From: Natronosalvus vescus
GTDB lineage: Archaea; Halobacteriota; Halobacteria; Halobacteriales; Natrialbaceae
Assembly (NCBI RefSeq): GCF_023973145.1
Contig: NZ_CP099546.1
Location: forward strand, 3,410,001-3,474,000
Direction: 5' to 3'
DNA length: 64,000 nucleotides
The translations under genes and the position numbers were made by a program. Positions 16,464 through 26,644 of the stretch are shown here, in pieces (position 1 is the stretch's first letter; each line of letters starts with the position of its first letter). The notes beneath the pieces were generated by a model. The model did not search any database, had not been told where the DNA came from, and worked only from the letters and a program-made list of their open reading frames with translations.

Positions 16464-19400
16464 GGAGGGAGACCGATCACAGACCCCACAGGGCAATCAG
16501 CGAGCAGTCATCGAGAGCGACGCGACGTGCATATCGGTCGACGCCGGTGCCGGAACCGGCAAGACGACGACGATGCTCATGCGGATCGAACGGGCACTCG
16601 AACGCGGGGACGTCGACCCCGAGGAGATCCTCGTCGTCACCTTCGCGAACGAGGCTGCCGCCAACATCCGAGAGTCGATCGCCGACAGACTCGAGCCCGC
16701 GGTGGCCGCACGCATCGACGTTTACACCTACCACTCGCTATGTTATCGGCTGGTTCGGGAGTACGCCTACTACCTCGGCCTTTCGCCGTCGTTCGAGGTC
16801 GTCACCGAACGCGGCCGGCGACGACTCCTGAATCGGCTGCTCGCCGAGCGCGATTACGGGTTCGCGGCGGTCGACGTTGCACCCGGTGAGCGGGCAACAC
16901 CGGCGACGCTCGCGAGAACCGTCGACGAGTTCGTTTCCGTCATGAGCCGGGAGAACATCGATCCCGACGACCTTGAGGCGGCGCTCCCCGACGAGCGCAC
17001 GCTCAACTTCCTCGACGAACTCCTCTCGATGGCCCGGCGGGAAGCCACCGCGTCGCTCTCGTTCGACAACGAAGCGCTCCGATACTTCAACCGGGACGAA
17101 CATCTCGAGGCAGCCCGCGAAGCACTCGTCAGCTACGGCACGCGGTTGACGTTCTGCCGGGAGAAGATCGCCGAATCTCCGGCTTCGTTCCGGGAGGAAC
17201 CACTCGTCGAGGAGATCGACGCGTATCTCCGCACCGTCCAGGCCTGCGTGACGAACGTTCACGGCGCGATGGATCTCGACGATCCTACTACGAAACAGCT
17301 TCCTCGGGTGCTCTTCGCAAACCAGATCTGGGGGGATCGAACGAAGGCGATCGAGCAGACGCCGATCGGTCGCCTCGAACACTACGTGGCCTTTCTCAGG
17401 CAAGCGATCCACTACACGGCGATCTACGCGGACTATCGGGAGCTCCTTGCGACGGAGGGTGCCGTCGACTTCGACGAACTCGTTCGGACGGCAACGCGAC
17501 TGGTTGCCGATCCGAGGGTCGCCGACGAAATCGTCGGTCGGTGGACACACGTTTACTGCGACGAGTTTCAGGACACCGACGCGACCCAGTGGTCGCTGGT
17601 GACCGAACTCACCCGTGGCGACGACCGACCGGAGCTGCTCGCGATCGGCGACACCGACCAGGCGATCTACGGCTGGCGTGGCACCGATCCCAGGGGCCTC
17701 GAGCGCGTCGGTGCGGACGACCCGGATCACGAGTCGATCGAACTCGAGGTGAACTTCCGATCGAGACAGGAGATCCTGGATCTCACGAATCACTGTTCGT
17801 ACGGGCCGCAGACGTCGAAGACGCTCCGGGAGTTCGGTCGAATCCCGGGCGAGTACGACGAATCGAATCCGCTACACCGCGTGCTGAAAGTCGAGAGCGA
17901 CGACCTCGCGTGGTCGGTACCAGAGCAGGTGGGAATGACGATTTCCCGCCTGCTCACCGACGAGTGCGCCCGCGTTCCGAAGCGAACGGTCGGCGACATC
18001 GCCGTGATCGTCCGGACGAACGCTCAGGCACAGGCGATCACCGACGAACTCGAGTCCCGCCAAATCCCCTACGAGCGGGCCGGCTCGACGGTGGGTTCGA
18101 CCGCCCCGGGCGTCCAGACGATCATCTCGTACCTCCGGGTGCTCGCTGACCCCGGTGCCGAGACCCACCTCCGGCGGGTGTTGCTCATGCGATACCGGCT
18201 GTCGGAGACTGACCTGACTCGACTCCAGACGGCCGACACCGGGCTGTACGAAGCACTCCGTTCCGTCGACATCGACACGCTAGAAAACCCGTCGCGCGTC
18301 GAACGAGCGCGAGCAGATCTCGAGGCGCTCACGGCCGAGACAGACGCCTATCCCCTCACCCAGTTTCTGCGACGGTTCCGTGAGCGAACGCGACTCGAGT
18401 GGTTCCTCGAGCCGGCGGCTCGACGTGCCTTCGACCGGATCGAACGCTTCGCCGACACGTACGACGGCAACGACGTGCTGGGGTCGCTCTCGACACGCTT
18501 CGTCGATGCGCTCGAGCGAGCGGTGACCGGTGGATCTGGCGACCGCCAGCAGGGAACGACCTCCGAAGATGCGATCGACGTTATGACCGTTCACCAGGCA
18601 AAAGGCCTCCAGTACGACACGGTACTCGTGCCGTACTGCTCCGACGAGGAGTGGTGTGTCCGATCTGACTACGCCTACAGCGCGCGATATCGACTGCTCA
18701 CTGCCATGCTCGATGCGGACGAGGGGTCACCGTCACCATTGTATGCGGATCTCGCGACCGAACCGGTCGCCGAATCCTGGCGCGTTCTCCACGTTGCGCT
18801 GACGCGGGCCGAAAATCACCTCTTCGTGTTCGGTTCCGAGTACGACTACGAGGGCGGATCGGATGCATTGGGGTCGTCCACGGCCGAGGCGTGCCTCCCG
18901 TCATCGATCGAGTGGTCGGTCACAGGCGAGCGCCTGGATCTCTGGACGACACTCACCGAGGCGTTCGAGCGGGTCGAAGAAACCTATCCGGAGACCGTTG
19001 TGGACGTGACCGACACCCTCTCAGCGACCACGCAGGGCCCGATGGGAGAGGTTGCCTACACCGACGGCGATGACGAGCGCACGCTCGAGGCCACAGAGGC
19101 AGTCGGGGTGATCCACCGCCTGGGTCGGTTGCTCCGTAACGGCTCCCTACTCTCGGCGTCCGACGCGGCACCGTCCGTGTCCGAAACACCGATTCCAGCG
19201 AGCCGCCGAACCGGTGCGCTCGATCGGGCTGCCGTTCGATTTTCGATCGACGCCCTCTTCGATCCGACCGGTGACTCCGCTCCCGGCGCGCTCACCCACA
19301 GCTACAGCGCGTTGCGAACCCACGGCGAGTGTCCGCGAAAGCACTACCTCGAGTACGTCGTCGGTGCCCCGGACGATCCAGTAGCGGACGACTCGAGCAA

Positions 19401-20076
19401 CGGAGAGGGTTCTGCCGACGCCACCGATCCGACGGCACCCCGCCAGAACGCTCGCCTCGTCGGTACCGTCTTCCACGCCGTCGCCGAGGAGTCGTTCCAC
19501 CGAGGCTATACAAGCCAATCCGAGTGGGAGAACGCCGCCAGGCGACAGCTGGCGGCTCGTGGCCAGCACCAGCACGAACCGACCGTTCTGGCGTGTATCG
19601 ACCGATACTTCGAGGCAGGCACACCTGAAATAGACGCACCCGTCCACGAGTGGCCGGAACTCGCCGCCGAAGTGTCGTTCACCGTCGACGACGTCCCTGG
19701 CGTCGACGGTTCCGTCGTCGGTGCGATCGACACCGTTCGTCGGACGCCCGACGGAGATCTGGTCGTCCTCGATTACAAGGCCACTGGCGAACGGATCGAC
19801 CCCGACTCGGCCGTCCAGCTCTCGCTGTACGCCCGCGCCTACGAACGCCAGTTCGGCGAGGCCGTCGACGCAGTGGGCTACGTCTACGTTGGCCCGGTCG
19901 ACGGTTCCCGACCGCGGGTGGATCTCCGCCAATCCACCGTAGTCCCCGCCTGGGAATCAGTTCGCGACGCGCTCGAGGCACTCGACCAGCCAGGGTACGC
20001 GGAGACGACGCCAGGCTCACACTGTCAGTACTGTGCCCACCGCTCGCTGGGCTGTGGGCCGGATCACCTCGAGTAA
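16456..20076 (+). CDS. UvrD/AddA-like ATP-dependent helicase fused to PD-(D/E)XK nuclease with Fe-S site
   Basis: A 1206-aa helicase-nuclease, the active subunit of the three-gene cluster. Superfamily-1 motifs are complete: Q motif QGNQRAVI (12-19), Walker A GAGTGKTT (31-38), Walker B HVYCDEFQDTD (~366), motif III DTDQAIYGWRG (~399), motif IV VNFRSRQE, motif V MTVHQAKGLQYDT (~710) and motif VI VLHVALTRAENHL (~777). The C-terminal nuclease has GAIDTV (~1089), VLDYKAT (~1103) and VQLSLYA, so the PD-(D/E)XK residues are intact. Four Cys (959, 1190, 1193, 1200) fit an Fe-S staple around it. It probably unwinds and resects double-strand breaks for recombination, using the two upstream proteins as partners. 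It starts inside the end of the preceding gene, implying coupled translation. Confidence 0.86.
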   Translation: MGEEGDRSQTPQGNQRAVIESDATCISVDAGAGTGKTTTMLMRIERALERGDVDPEEILVVTFANEAAANIRESIADRLEPAVAARIDVYTYHSLCYRLVREYAYYLGLSPSFEVVTERGRRRLLNRLLAERDYGFAAVDVAPGERATPATLARTVDEFVSVMSRENIDPDDLEAALPDERTLNFLDELLSMARREATASLSFDNEALRYFNRDEHLEAAREALVSYGTRLTFCREKIAESPASFREEPLVEEIDAYLRTVQACVTNVHGAMDLDDPTTKQLPRVLFANQIWGDRTKAIEQTPIGRLEHYVAFLRQAIHYTAIYADYRELLATEGAVDFDELVRTATRLVADPRVADEIVGRWTHVYCDEFQDTDATQWSLVTELTRGDDRPELLAIGDTDQAIYGWRGTDPRGLERVGADDPDHESIELEVNFRSRQEILDLTNHCSYGPQTSKTLREFGRIPGEYDESNPLHRVLKVESDDLAWSVPEQVGMTISRLLTDECARVPKRTVGDIAVIVRTNAQAQAITDELESRQIPYERAGSTVGSTAPGVQTIISYLRVLADPGAETHLRRVLLMRYRLSETDLTRLQTADTGLYEALRSVDIDTLENPSRVERARADLEALTAETDAYPLTQFLRRFRERTRLEWFLEPAARRAFDRIERFADTYDGNDVLGSLSTRFVDALERAVTGGSGDRQQGTTSEDAIDVMTVHQAKGLQYDTVLVPYCSDEEWCVRSDYAYSARYRLLTAMLDADEGSPSPLYADLATEPVAESWRVLHVALTRAENHLFVFGSEYDYEGGSDALGSSTAEACLPSSIEWSVTGERLDLWTTLTEAFERVEETYPETVVDVTDTLSATTQGPMGEVAYTDGDDERTLEATEAVGVIHRLGRLLRNGSLLSASDAAPSVSETPIPASRRTGALDRAAVRFSIDALFDPTGDSAPGALTHSYSALRTHGECPRKHYLEYVVGAPDDPVADDSSNGEGSADATDPTAPRQNARLVGTVFHAVAEESFHRGYTSQSEWENAARRQLAARGQHQHEPTVLACIDRYFEAGTPEIDAPVHEWPELAAEVSFTVDDVPGVDGSVVGAIDTVRRTPDGDLVVLDYKATGERIDPDSAVQLSLYARAYERQFGEAVDAVGYVYVGPVDGSRPRVDLRQSTVVPAWESVRDALEALDQPGYAETTPGSHCQYCAHRSLGCGPDHLE

Positions 20077-20225
20077 GCGGTGTGGCGAGCGATTTCGGCG
20101 AACTCGGGCTGGCGATCCTAGTCACTCCATTCCGCCGACTGATCGCAGGTGAGTCGGCTCGAGACTCGAGAGTCGAATAACGAGTCGGCTGTGACGACTA
20201 CAGGTCGCTCGAAACGCAGGGTTGG

Positions 20226-23200
20226 TCAGTCGTCGCTCGCGGCGTAGCCCGCCGACTCCGGTTCCGGGGCTGCGCCAGCCGTACCCGGCAACTCCGCCCG
20301 GACGTCATCTCGCCCGTCCTCCGTAATCGCCTGGTGGTAGGCGTCTGGCATGACCTTCACGAACGCCTCGAGGCTCGCCTCCCACTCCTCGAGCAGTTCC
20401 CGGCCGCGTCCGGAGCCGGTGTAGGCGACGTGGTTTTCGAGCAGGCGCTCGAGCATGGCCTCGTCGGCCTCGTCGAGGTCGTCGTACAGCGAGACCATTT
20501 CGGTGTTGGCGGCCCGGCGGAGCGTCGATTCGGGGTCGTAGACGTAGGCGATACCGCCGGACATCCCGGCCGCGAAGTTGGTGCCCGTTTCCCCGAGGAC
20601 GGCGACGACGCCGCCGGTCATGTACTCACAGCCGTGGTCGCCGACGCCTTCGACGACCGCCTTGGCACCGGAGTTGCGGACGGCGAAGCGTTCGCCGGCG
20701 ACGCCGTTGACGTACAGTTCGCCATCGGTTGCACCGTACAACGCGACGTTGCCGATGGCGACGTTTTCGGTTGGGTCGTAGCCGGCCGTGTCGGGCGTCC
20801 GGACGGTGATCTTCCCGCCGGAGAGTCCCTTGCCGACGTAGTCGTTCGCGCCGCCCTCGAGGTGGAGTGAGACACCGCTGGCGAGGAACGCACCGAAGCT
20901 TTGCCCGGCGGTTCCCTCGAGGTCGACGGTCAGAGTGTCCTCGGGCAGCCCTGGCTCGCCGTACCGGCTGGTGATCCGGTTCGAGAGCATCGTGCCGACA
21001 GCACGGTCGACGTTCGAGATGGATTTCGAGAGGGTTCGCGGCGTCTGGGATTCAATCGCATCGGCCGCATCCTCGATGAGTGTCCGATCGAGATGCTTAT
21101 CGAGTTCGTGATCCTGCTCGCGAATCTTCGTCCGCACGTCCCCGGCGGGGTCGGCGAGGACGTCCGAGAGATCGACCGTCCGCGCTTTCGGGTGGTCGAC
21201 GTCCGACCGCTGGGTGAGGACGTCGACGTGACCGATCATCTCTTCCAGGGATCGGAAGCCGAGTTCGGCCATGATCTCGCGCAGTTCCTGGGCGATGAAC
21301 GTCACGAAGTTGATGACGTGCTCGGGTTCGCCGGGGAAGCGCTTGCGGAGATCCTCGCGCTGGGTGGCGACGCCGACCGGACAGGTGTTCTTGTGACACT
21401 GGCGGGCCATCACGCAGCCCTCGGCGACGAGGGAGGCGGTGCCGAAGACGTACTCCTCGGCCCCGAGCAAGGCGGCGACGGCGACGTCGCGGCCGGTTTT
21501 CATCCCGCCGTCGGCGGAGACGCGAATGCGATCACGGAGACCGGTCGCACAGAGCATCTGGTTCGCTTCAGCGAGGCCGAGTTCCCAGGGGAGACCCGCG
21601 TGTTTGATCGAGGTTCGTGGGGAGGCACCGGTGCCGCCGGAGTGGCCCGAGATGTGCACGACGTCGGCGTTCGCCTTCGCCACTCCTGCGGCAATAGTTC
21701 CAATCCCGGCTTCTGAGACGAGTTTGACGTTGATGTCGGCGTCTTCGTTCGCCGTTTTGAGGTCGAAGATCAGCTGTTTGAGATCCTCGATCGAGTAAAT
21801 GTCGTGCTGTGGCGGCGGTGAGATCAGGCCGACGCCGGGGGTCGACTTGCGCACGTGGGCGATCATCTCATTGACCTTCTGGCCGGGGAGGTGGCCACCC
21901 TCGCCGGGCTTGCTCCCCTGGGCCATCTTGATCTGGAGTTCGTCCGCGCTCGAGAGGTACGTGCTCGTCACGCCGAAACGGCCGCTGGCGACCTGTTTCA
22001 CGGTACATTCGCGTTCGGTGCCGAATCGCTCGGGCGGTTCGCCGCCTTCGCCGGAGTTGGACTTCCCGCCGATTCGGTTCATCGCGACGGAGTTATTCTC
22101 GTGAGCTTCCGGAGAGAGGCTCCCCAGGCTCATCGCTGCCGTAGAGAACCGCTGGACGACGTCTCGGACGGGTTCGACCTCGTCGATCGGGATCGGGTCG
22201 CGGTCGCTGTCGAATTCGAGGAGTCCCCGGAGCGTCCGGAGGTCAGTCGACTGGTCGTTGATCTGGTCGGCGTACTCCCGATAGCGCTCGTAATCGCCCG
22301 AGCGGACGGCCTGCTGGAGAGTGCCGACGGTCTGTGGGTTCCACTGGTGGTGGATACCATCCGAGCGGTGCTCGAACTCGCCCTGGCGGGCCAGCGTCGC
22401 CTCCTTCTCGTCGAACGCGGCCGCGTGGCGCTCCATCACGTCGGCCTCGAGTTCGGCGAGCCCGATTCCTTCGGTGCGGTTCTCGGTGCCCTCGAAGTAC
22501 TCCGCGACGAGCGAGGAGTCCAGACCGACGGCCTCAAAGATCTGGGCGCCCTGGTAGCTCTCGATCGTCGAAATGCCCATCTTGGCCTTCGTCTTCAGGA
22601 TGCCGTCCTCGAGCGCGCCGACGTAGGCGTCGATCGCCACCTCGATGTCTGCGCCGTCGGGGCCCGCGGTGACGTCCTCGATGGTCTGGTAGGCGAGGTA
22701 GGGGTTGATCCCGTCCGCGCCGTAGCCGATCAGCGTCGCGAACTGGTGGACGGTTCGGGGATCGCCAGTCTCGAGGACGATCCCGGCGTGGTTGCGTAGC
22801 CCCTCGCGGACGAGGTGGTGGTGGACGCCCCCCATTGCGAGTAGACTCGGGATGGGAACGGTGTCTTCGTCGACACCACGGTCGGAGAGGACGACGACAT
22901 CGTGGCCCGCTTCGATGGTGGCAACTGCGTCTTCGCGGACGCGTTCGATGGCGGCCTCGAGTGCGGCCCCCGGTTTTGCGTCGTCGACGGCTCCTCGATC
23001 GTAGGTGATGTCGACCGTCGCAGCCGTAATACCGTTTTTCTCGCATCCGCGGATCGCCTCGAGCTGGGCGTCGGTGAGTATCGGCGAGTCGGCGACGAGC
23101 TGACGGGCGTGTTCGGGCGACTCCGCGAGGAGGTTGCGCTGGAAACCCAGGCGGGACTCGAGGGAGGTGACGCGCTCCTCCCGGATGTAATCGAGCGGCG

Positions 23201-24803
23201 GATTCGTCACCTGCGCGAACAGTTGCTTGAAGTACGAGAACAGCGGCCGGTTGAACTCGGTGAGCACCGACAGCGGCGTGTCGTCGCCCATCGAACCGAT
23301 AGGATCCTTCCCCTTCTGGGTCATCGGCTCGATCATGTTCTCGAGTTCGTCGTGGGTGTAGCCGAAAGCGGCCTGAGCGGCTCGGATCGACGGGACGGCG
23401 TGCTGGGGCGCACGTTCGCCCGTCGTTTCGATCGACTCGAGTGCCACCTGTTCGCTGGCGACCCACTCGCCGTAGCGATCGTCGACCAGCGACTCGAAGA
23501 CCTCCTCGTCGGGGATAACACGCCCTTCGTTCGGATCGGCGAGGAAGAGTTCTCCCGGCTGGAGTCGACCGCGTTCGGCGAGGTTTTCGGGGTCGGTCTC
23601 GAGCGCACCGGCCTCGCTGGCCATGATCAGTCGATTGTCGATCGTCACGTCGTACCGGCAGGGACGGAGCCCGTTGCGATCGAGGACTGCGCCGACGCGC
23701 TCGCCATCGGTTGCCGCGACGAGTGCCGGACCGTCCCAGGGTTCGACGAGCGAGGCGTGGAAGTCGTACCAGTCCCGGCGAGCCTGATCCATGGTCTCGT
23801 CGCTCCGCCAGGCCTCGGGGACGAGCATCCGAAGGACGTGCGCGAGGTCGCGCCCGTCCTGGAGGAGGAGTTCGACGGCGTTGTCGACGCTCGCCGTGTC
23901 GGACTGGGTCGGATCGTTGATGCCGGGTTTGACCGCCTCGAGATCCGAGATGACGTCGCTCTCGAGATCCGTCTCGCGGGCGCGCATCCAGTTGACGTTC
24001 CCCTGAATCGTGTTGAACTCGCCGTTGTGAACGACGTTGCGGTACGGGTGAGCGAGGTGCCAGGCACCGAGGGTGTTCGTCGAGAAGCGCTCGTGCACCA
24101 TCACGAACGTCGATTCGAGGCGCTCGTCGGTCAGATCCGTGTAGTAGGTCGCGAGCTGTTCGCCCTTGAGCAGGCCCTTGTAGACGACGGTCTTCGAATC
24201 GAGCGAGCAGACGTAGAAGCGGTCGGAGCCGTCGATATCGGTGTTCTCGACACTGTTCTCGAGTGCGCGTCGGGCAACGTACAGCCGTCGGTCGAAGGCC
24301 TCGCGCTCGAGGTCGTCCGTCGGCGCAACGAACACCTGCCAGACGTCCGGTTCAGAGGACAGTGCGGTCTCGCCGAGGCCGTCGGCGTCAGTGGGGACGT
24401 CCCGCCAGGTCAGCACCTCGAGGTCGTACGTCGCGAGAACGTCGGTGACGATATCGGTGAGTTGGTTGCGGGCGGTCGCATCCTGTGGGAGAAAGAGCGA
24501 GCCGGCGGCGTACTGCCTCGGCAGATTGACGTCGAGATTCGCGTCGAAGAACGAATCGGGCGTCTGTACCATGATCCCGGCACCGTCGCCGGTATTCTCC
24601 TCGGCACCGGTGGTTCCACGGTGCTCGAGGTTCACGAGTAACTCGATTCCGTCGGCGACGACGTCGTGGCTCGAATCGCCCTCGAGATCCATGACGACGC
24701 CGACACCGCAGTTCGACCGCGTGTCGTCGGGGCTCGCGAGACCCCGGTGGCTGTGGAGCGACGAGGCTCCGTGTGGCTGTGGCATGTCTTCACGAGGGAG
24801 CAT
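20226..24803 (-). CDS. gltB: Glutamate synthase large subunit (probably ferredoxin-dependent)
   Basis: Converts 2-oxoglutarate plus glutamine to two glutamates; the key enzyme of the GS-GOGAT ammonia route. The protein is 1525 aa, normal for GltB. The class II amidotransferase domain begins at the nucleophile Cys32 (RSNCGVGVVMD), exposed after propeptide removal. The central domain and the FMN-binding synthase domain follow (SPPPQHDIYSIEDLKQLIFD; SGHSGGTGASP). The 3Fe-4S site is CVMARQCHKNTC. The C-terminal GXG beta-helix closes the protein. No NADPH-dependent small subunit (GltD) is adjacent, so ferredoxin is the likely donor. ATG 24785 (residue 7) is an equally possible start. A TATA box lies near 24839-24846. 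Confidence 0.95.
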   Translation of the reverse strand: MLPREDMPQPHGASSLHSHRGLASPDDTRSNCGVGVVMDLEGDSSHDVVADGIELLVNLEHRGTTGAEENTGDGAGIMVQTPDSFFDANLDVNLPRQYAAGSLFLPQDATARNQLTDIVTDVLATYDLEVLTWRDVPTDADGLGETALSSEPDVWQVFVAPTDDLEREAFDRRLYVARRALENSVENTDIDGSDRFYVCSLDSKTVVYKGLLKGEQLATYYTDLTDERLESTFVMVHERFSTNTLGAWHLAHPYRNVVHNGEFNTIQGNVNWMRARETDLESDVISDLEAVKPGINDPTQSDTASVDNAVELLLQDGRDLAHVLRMLVPEAWRSDETMDQARRDWYDFHASLVEPWDGPALVAATDGERVGAVLDRNGLRPCRYDVTIDNRLIMASEAGALETDPENLAERGRLQPGELFLADPNEGRVIPDEEVFESLVDDRYGEWVASEQVALESIETTGERAPQHAVPSIRAAQAAFGYTHDELENMIEPMTQKGKDPIGSMGDDTPLSVLTEFNRPLFSYFKQLFAQVTNPPLDYIREERVTSLESRLGFQRNLLAESPEHARQLVADSPILTDAQLEAIRGCEKNGITAATVDITYDRGAVDDAKPGAALEAAIERVREDAVATIEAGHDVVVLSDRGVDEDTVPIPSLLAMGGVHHHLVREGLRNHAGIVLETGDPRTVHQFATLIGYGADGINPYLAYQTIEDVTAGPDGADIEVAIDAYVGALEDGILKTKAKMGISTIESYQGAQIFEAVGLDSSLVAEYFEGTENRTEGIGLAELEADVMERHAAAFDEKEATLARQGEFEHRSDGIHHQWNPQTVGTLQQAVRSGDYERYREYADQINDQSTDLRTLRGLLEFDSDRDPIPIDEVEPVRDVVQRFSTAAMSLGSLSPEAHENNSVAMNRIGGKSNSGEGGEPPERFGTERECTVKQVASGRFGVTSTYLSSADELQIKMAQGSKPGEGGHLPGQKVNEMIAHVRKSTPGVGLISPPPQHDIYSIEDLKQLIFDLKTANEDADINVKLVSEAGIGTIAAGVAKANADVVHISGHSGGTGASPRTSIKHAGLPWELGLAEANQMLCATGLRDRIRVSADGGMKTGRDVAVAALLGAEEYVFGTASLVAEGCVMARQCHKNTCPVGVATQREDLRKRFPGEPEHVINFVTFIAQELREIMAELGFRSLEEMIGHVDVLTQRSDVDHPKARTVDLSDVLADPAGDVRTKIREQDHELDKHLDRTLIEDAADAIESQTPRTLSKSISNVDRAVGTMLSNRITSRYGEPGLPEDTLTVDLEGTAGQSFGAFLASGVSLHLEGGANDYVGKGLSGGKITVRTPDTAGYDPTENVAIGNVALYGATDGELYVNGVAGERFAVRNSGAKAVVEGVGDHGCEYMTGGVVAVLGETGTNFAAGMSGGIAYVYDPESTLRRAANTEMVSLYDDLDEADEAMLERLLENHVAYTGSGRGRELLEEWEASLEAFVKVMPDAYHQAITEDGRDDVRAELPGTAGAAPEPESAGYAASDD

Positions 24804-24838
24804 CTCCCATAAGAGGTTACCCCATAATGACTAAGTGT

Positions 24839-24846
24839 ATTATAAT
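24839..24846 (-). promoter_or_regulatory. TATA box of gltB
   Basis: ATTATAATA-like element on the minus strand, 36-43 nt from ATG 24803. It would give a short leader before either candidate start. Confidence 0.45.
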
Positions 24847-24983
24847 CACATATTAGGTTATTTTATCAATACGGGTGTACTCGAGGTCGAACACCGGTTC
24901 GACGAACCGGTGTCAGGAACGCGCTCACAAATCGGCGATATATTCCGCGGACGAAACGCTATACTACCGTGTTCACAACGGAG

Positions 24984-25793
24984 ATGTATGAACGGGTGGA
25001 TCGTCAGGAAACTGGAGCCTCGCATCAGATCGCGACGGCGGTGGCCCTCTCGATGACGGCCCGTAATGATTTTTTCGACGGGATGCGCGCGTGTGCGCCA
25101 CTTATGGTCGGGATGGTGCCGTTCGCGCTCATCGCCGGCGTCACCGCGGTGAACGTCGGTATCGATCCAGTACTGGCTGTTGTGATGTCTCTCGTCGTGT
25201 TCGCTGGAGCGGCTCAACTCGCGGCGATCGACCTGATTGGACAGACGGCATCTGTCGTCGTCGTCGTGTTCACGGCGATCGTCATCAATCTCCGCTTTAT
25301 GATGTACAGCGCATCGATCGCACCGCATTTCAGCCGCTTTTCGCCTGCCTCGAAGTGGTTCAGCGCGTACGTACTTACCGACATGGCGTACGCCCTCTCG
25401 GTCGCCGAGTTCGACGCGTCCCCCTCTGAAGACCGGAGCAGAAAGTGGTACTATCTCGGGACGGCGATGATGGTCTGGATAACCTGGCAACTTGGCACCA
25501 TCGCTGGCGTTATCCTCGGCACCAGTATTCCGGACGGGCTCTCCCTCGAGTTCGCGATCCCGTTGACGTTCATGGCGTTACTCTTCCCAGTCCTGAAGGG
25601 GCGTCCGACGATGCTTGCGGCGCTGGTCTCCGGGTTCATCGCGATGATCGCGGCACCACTGCCGTTCAATCTCGGGCTGGTAACGGCGGCCCTCGTCGGC
25701 ATTCTCGCCGGCGTGCTTATCGAAGTGCGAGCCGGGAAATTCCCGTCGGGGCGACAGGCCGAGGACGTCGGCGACAGTGGTGAGTCGGCGTGA
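24984..25793 (+). CDS. azlC: AzlC-family branched-chain amino acid exporter, large subunit
   Basis: A 269-aa membrane protein of the AzlC/LIV-E family, which with AzlD exports branched-chain amino acids or analogues. The family signature is visible: FFDGMRACAPLMVGMVPFAL, then FAGAAQLAAIDL, then NLRFMMYSASIAPHF, and LTDMAYALSVAEF. About eight hydrophobic segments are present. ATG 24984 is chosen among in-frame starts (GTG 24969, ATG 25053) because TATACT at 24960-24965 lies about 20-24 nt upstream. Its stop overlaps the start of azlD in a GTGA junction. Confidence 0.9.
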   Translation: MYERVDRQETGASHQIATAVALSMTARNDFFDGMRACAPLMVGMVPFALIAGVTAVNVGIDPVLAVVMSLVVFAGAAQLAAIDLIGQTASVVVVVFTAIVINLRFMMYSASIAPHFSRFSPASKWFSAYVLTDMAYALSVAEFDASPSEDRSRKWYYLGTAMMVWITWQLGTIAGVILGTSIPDGLSLEFAIPLTFMALLFPVLKGRPTMLAALVSGFIAMIAAPLPFNLGLVTAALVGILAGVLIEVRAGKFPSGRQAEDVGDSGESA

Positions 25794-26134
25794 CGACCGG
25801 CTACAGCTCACAGACCATTTTGGTGATAATCATTGCTGCTGGAGTCGGCACATTCGCATTGCGCCTCTCGTTCATTCTCCTGTTCGGCCGACTCAGCGAG
25901 GTGCCACCCCGTGTGATCGGCGTCCTGCGGTTCGTGCCCGCTGCGGTTCTCGCCGCGCTCGTCGTCCCCGCCATCCTCAGTCTCGAGGTAGACCCTACGA
26001 TCGGGCTCGAGTTCGAGTGGCCGACGCTCATAGCCGGAACAATTGCTGCGGTCGTCGCCTGGCGAACCGAGAACGTTCTGGCGACTATCGGTGTCGGCAT
26101 GCTCGTGCTGTGGACGCTACAGCTGGTGCTGTGA
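25790..26134 (+). CDS. azlD: AzlD-family small subunit of branched-chain amino acid exporter
   Basis: A 114-aa protein with four hydrophobic helices (TILVIIIAAGVGTFALRLSF; LRFVPAAVLAALVVPAIL; TLIAGTIAAVVAW; VGMLVLWTLQLVL), the normal AzlD size and layout. It starts with GTG at 25790, which shares bases with the azlC stop (GTGA). The two are therefore translated together and form the two-part exporter. Confidence 0.9.
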   Translation: MTTGYSSQTILVIIIAAGVGTFALRLSFILLFGRLSEVPPRVIGVLRFVPAAVLAALVVPAILSLEVDPTIGLEFEWPTLIAGTIAAVVAWRTENVLATIGVGMLVLWTLQLVL

Positions 26135-26644
26135 GTTGGTGGCGACTGACCATCGTGTGTTCCTCACAATCAGGGCGATAGCGACACCACTCGAAGTGAT
26201 GGTTCCACAAAAGGTGTCAGAGGCACGTAGTGCCCACCCCAACGGATGAACACCACGTATGATACTCTCTGCTCCATCCATATGCGCTCAGGGGCTAAAC
26301 GATTAGGGTTGGTTGGGATTATCACACATCAGTCGCCTCAGGGTCTGGCTCACTCTCGATATGGCGTTCGATCGTGTACGCAATTCTATGTCCACTCACG
26401 CACAATCTCACGCTCAGTTCAAGATTCCATGTACACTCACGCTTAATTCCCCGTCTAGCTTGAGTACGCAGGACGCGTGTAACCGGTTTCACCGACAAGC
26501 GCAAGCACGAGAACGAACGTCGATAAACAATCGAGTAACCGCGTCCGGATTCGGACGAGCCGACCTCATAGGTATGTTGTAGTCTCTTTTCGGTGATTCC
26601 CCTCCAGATCGACAATAACCGGCAAAAAGTTACAGCAAACCGTA
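26135..26644. other. 510-bp gene-poor gap between azlD and proS
   Basis: No convincing gene. On the minus strand a frame ending in a TGA near 26322 has an acidic C-terminal stretch (HRIAYTIERHIESEPDPEA) that looks like a leftover haloarchaeal coding end, but the residues before it are basic and unlike protein from this genome. It may be a decayed gene. No repeat or RNA gene was seen. Confidence 0.35.

Noticed and set aside
20334-24641. Several 180-580-aa plus-strand frames across gltB
   Set aside because: All are antisense shadows in high-GC DNA; gltB covers the whole stretch with intact motifs.
26246-26446. A 66-aa plus-strand frame between azlD and proS
   Set aside because: Composition (His, Arg, Ser, Cys) and lack of a promoter argue against a gene.
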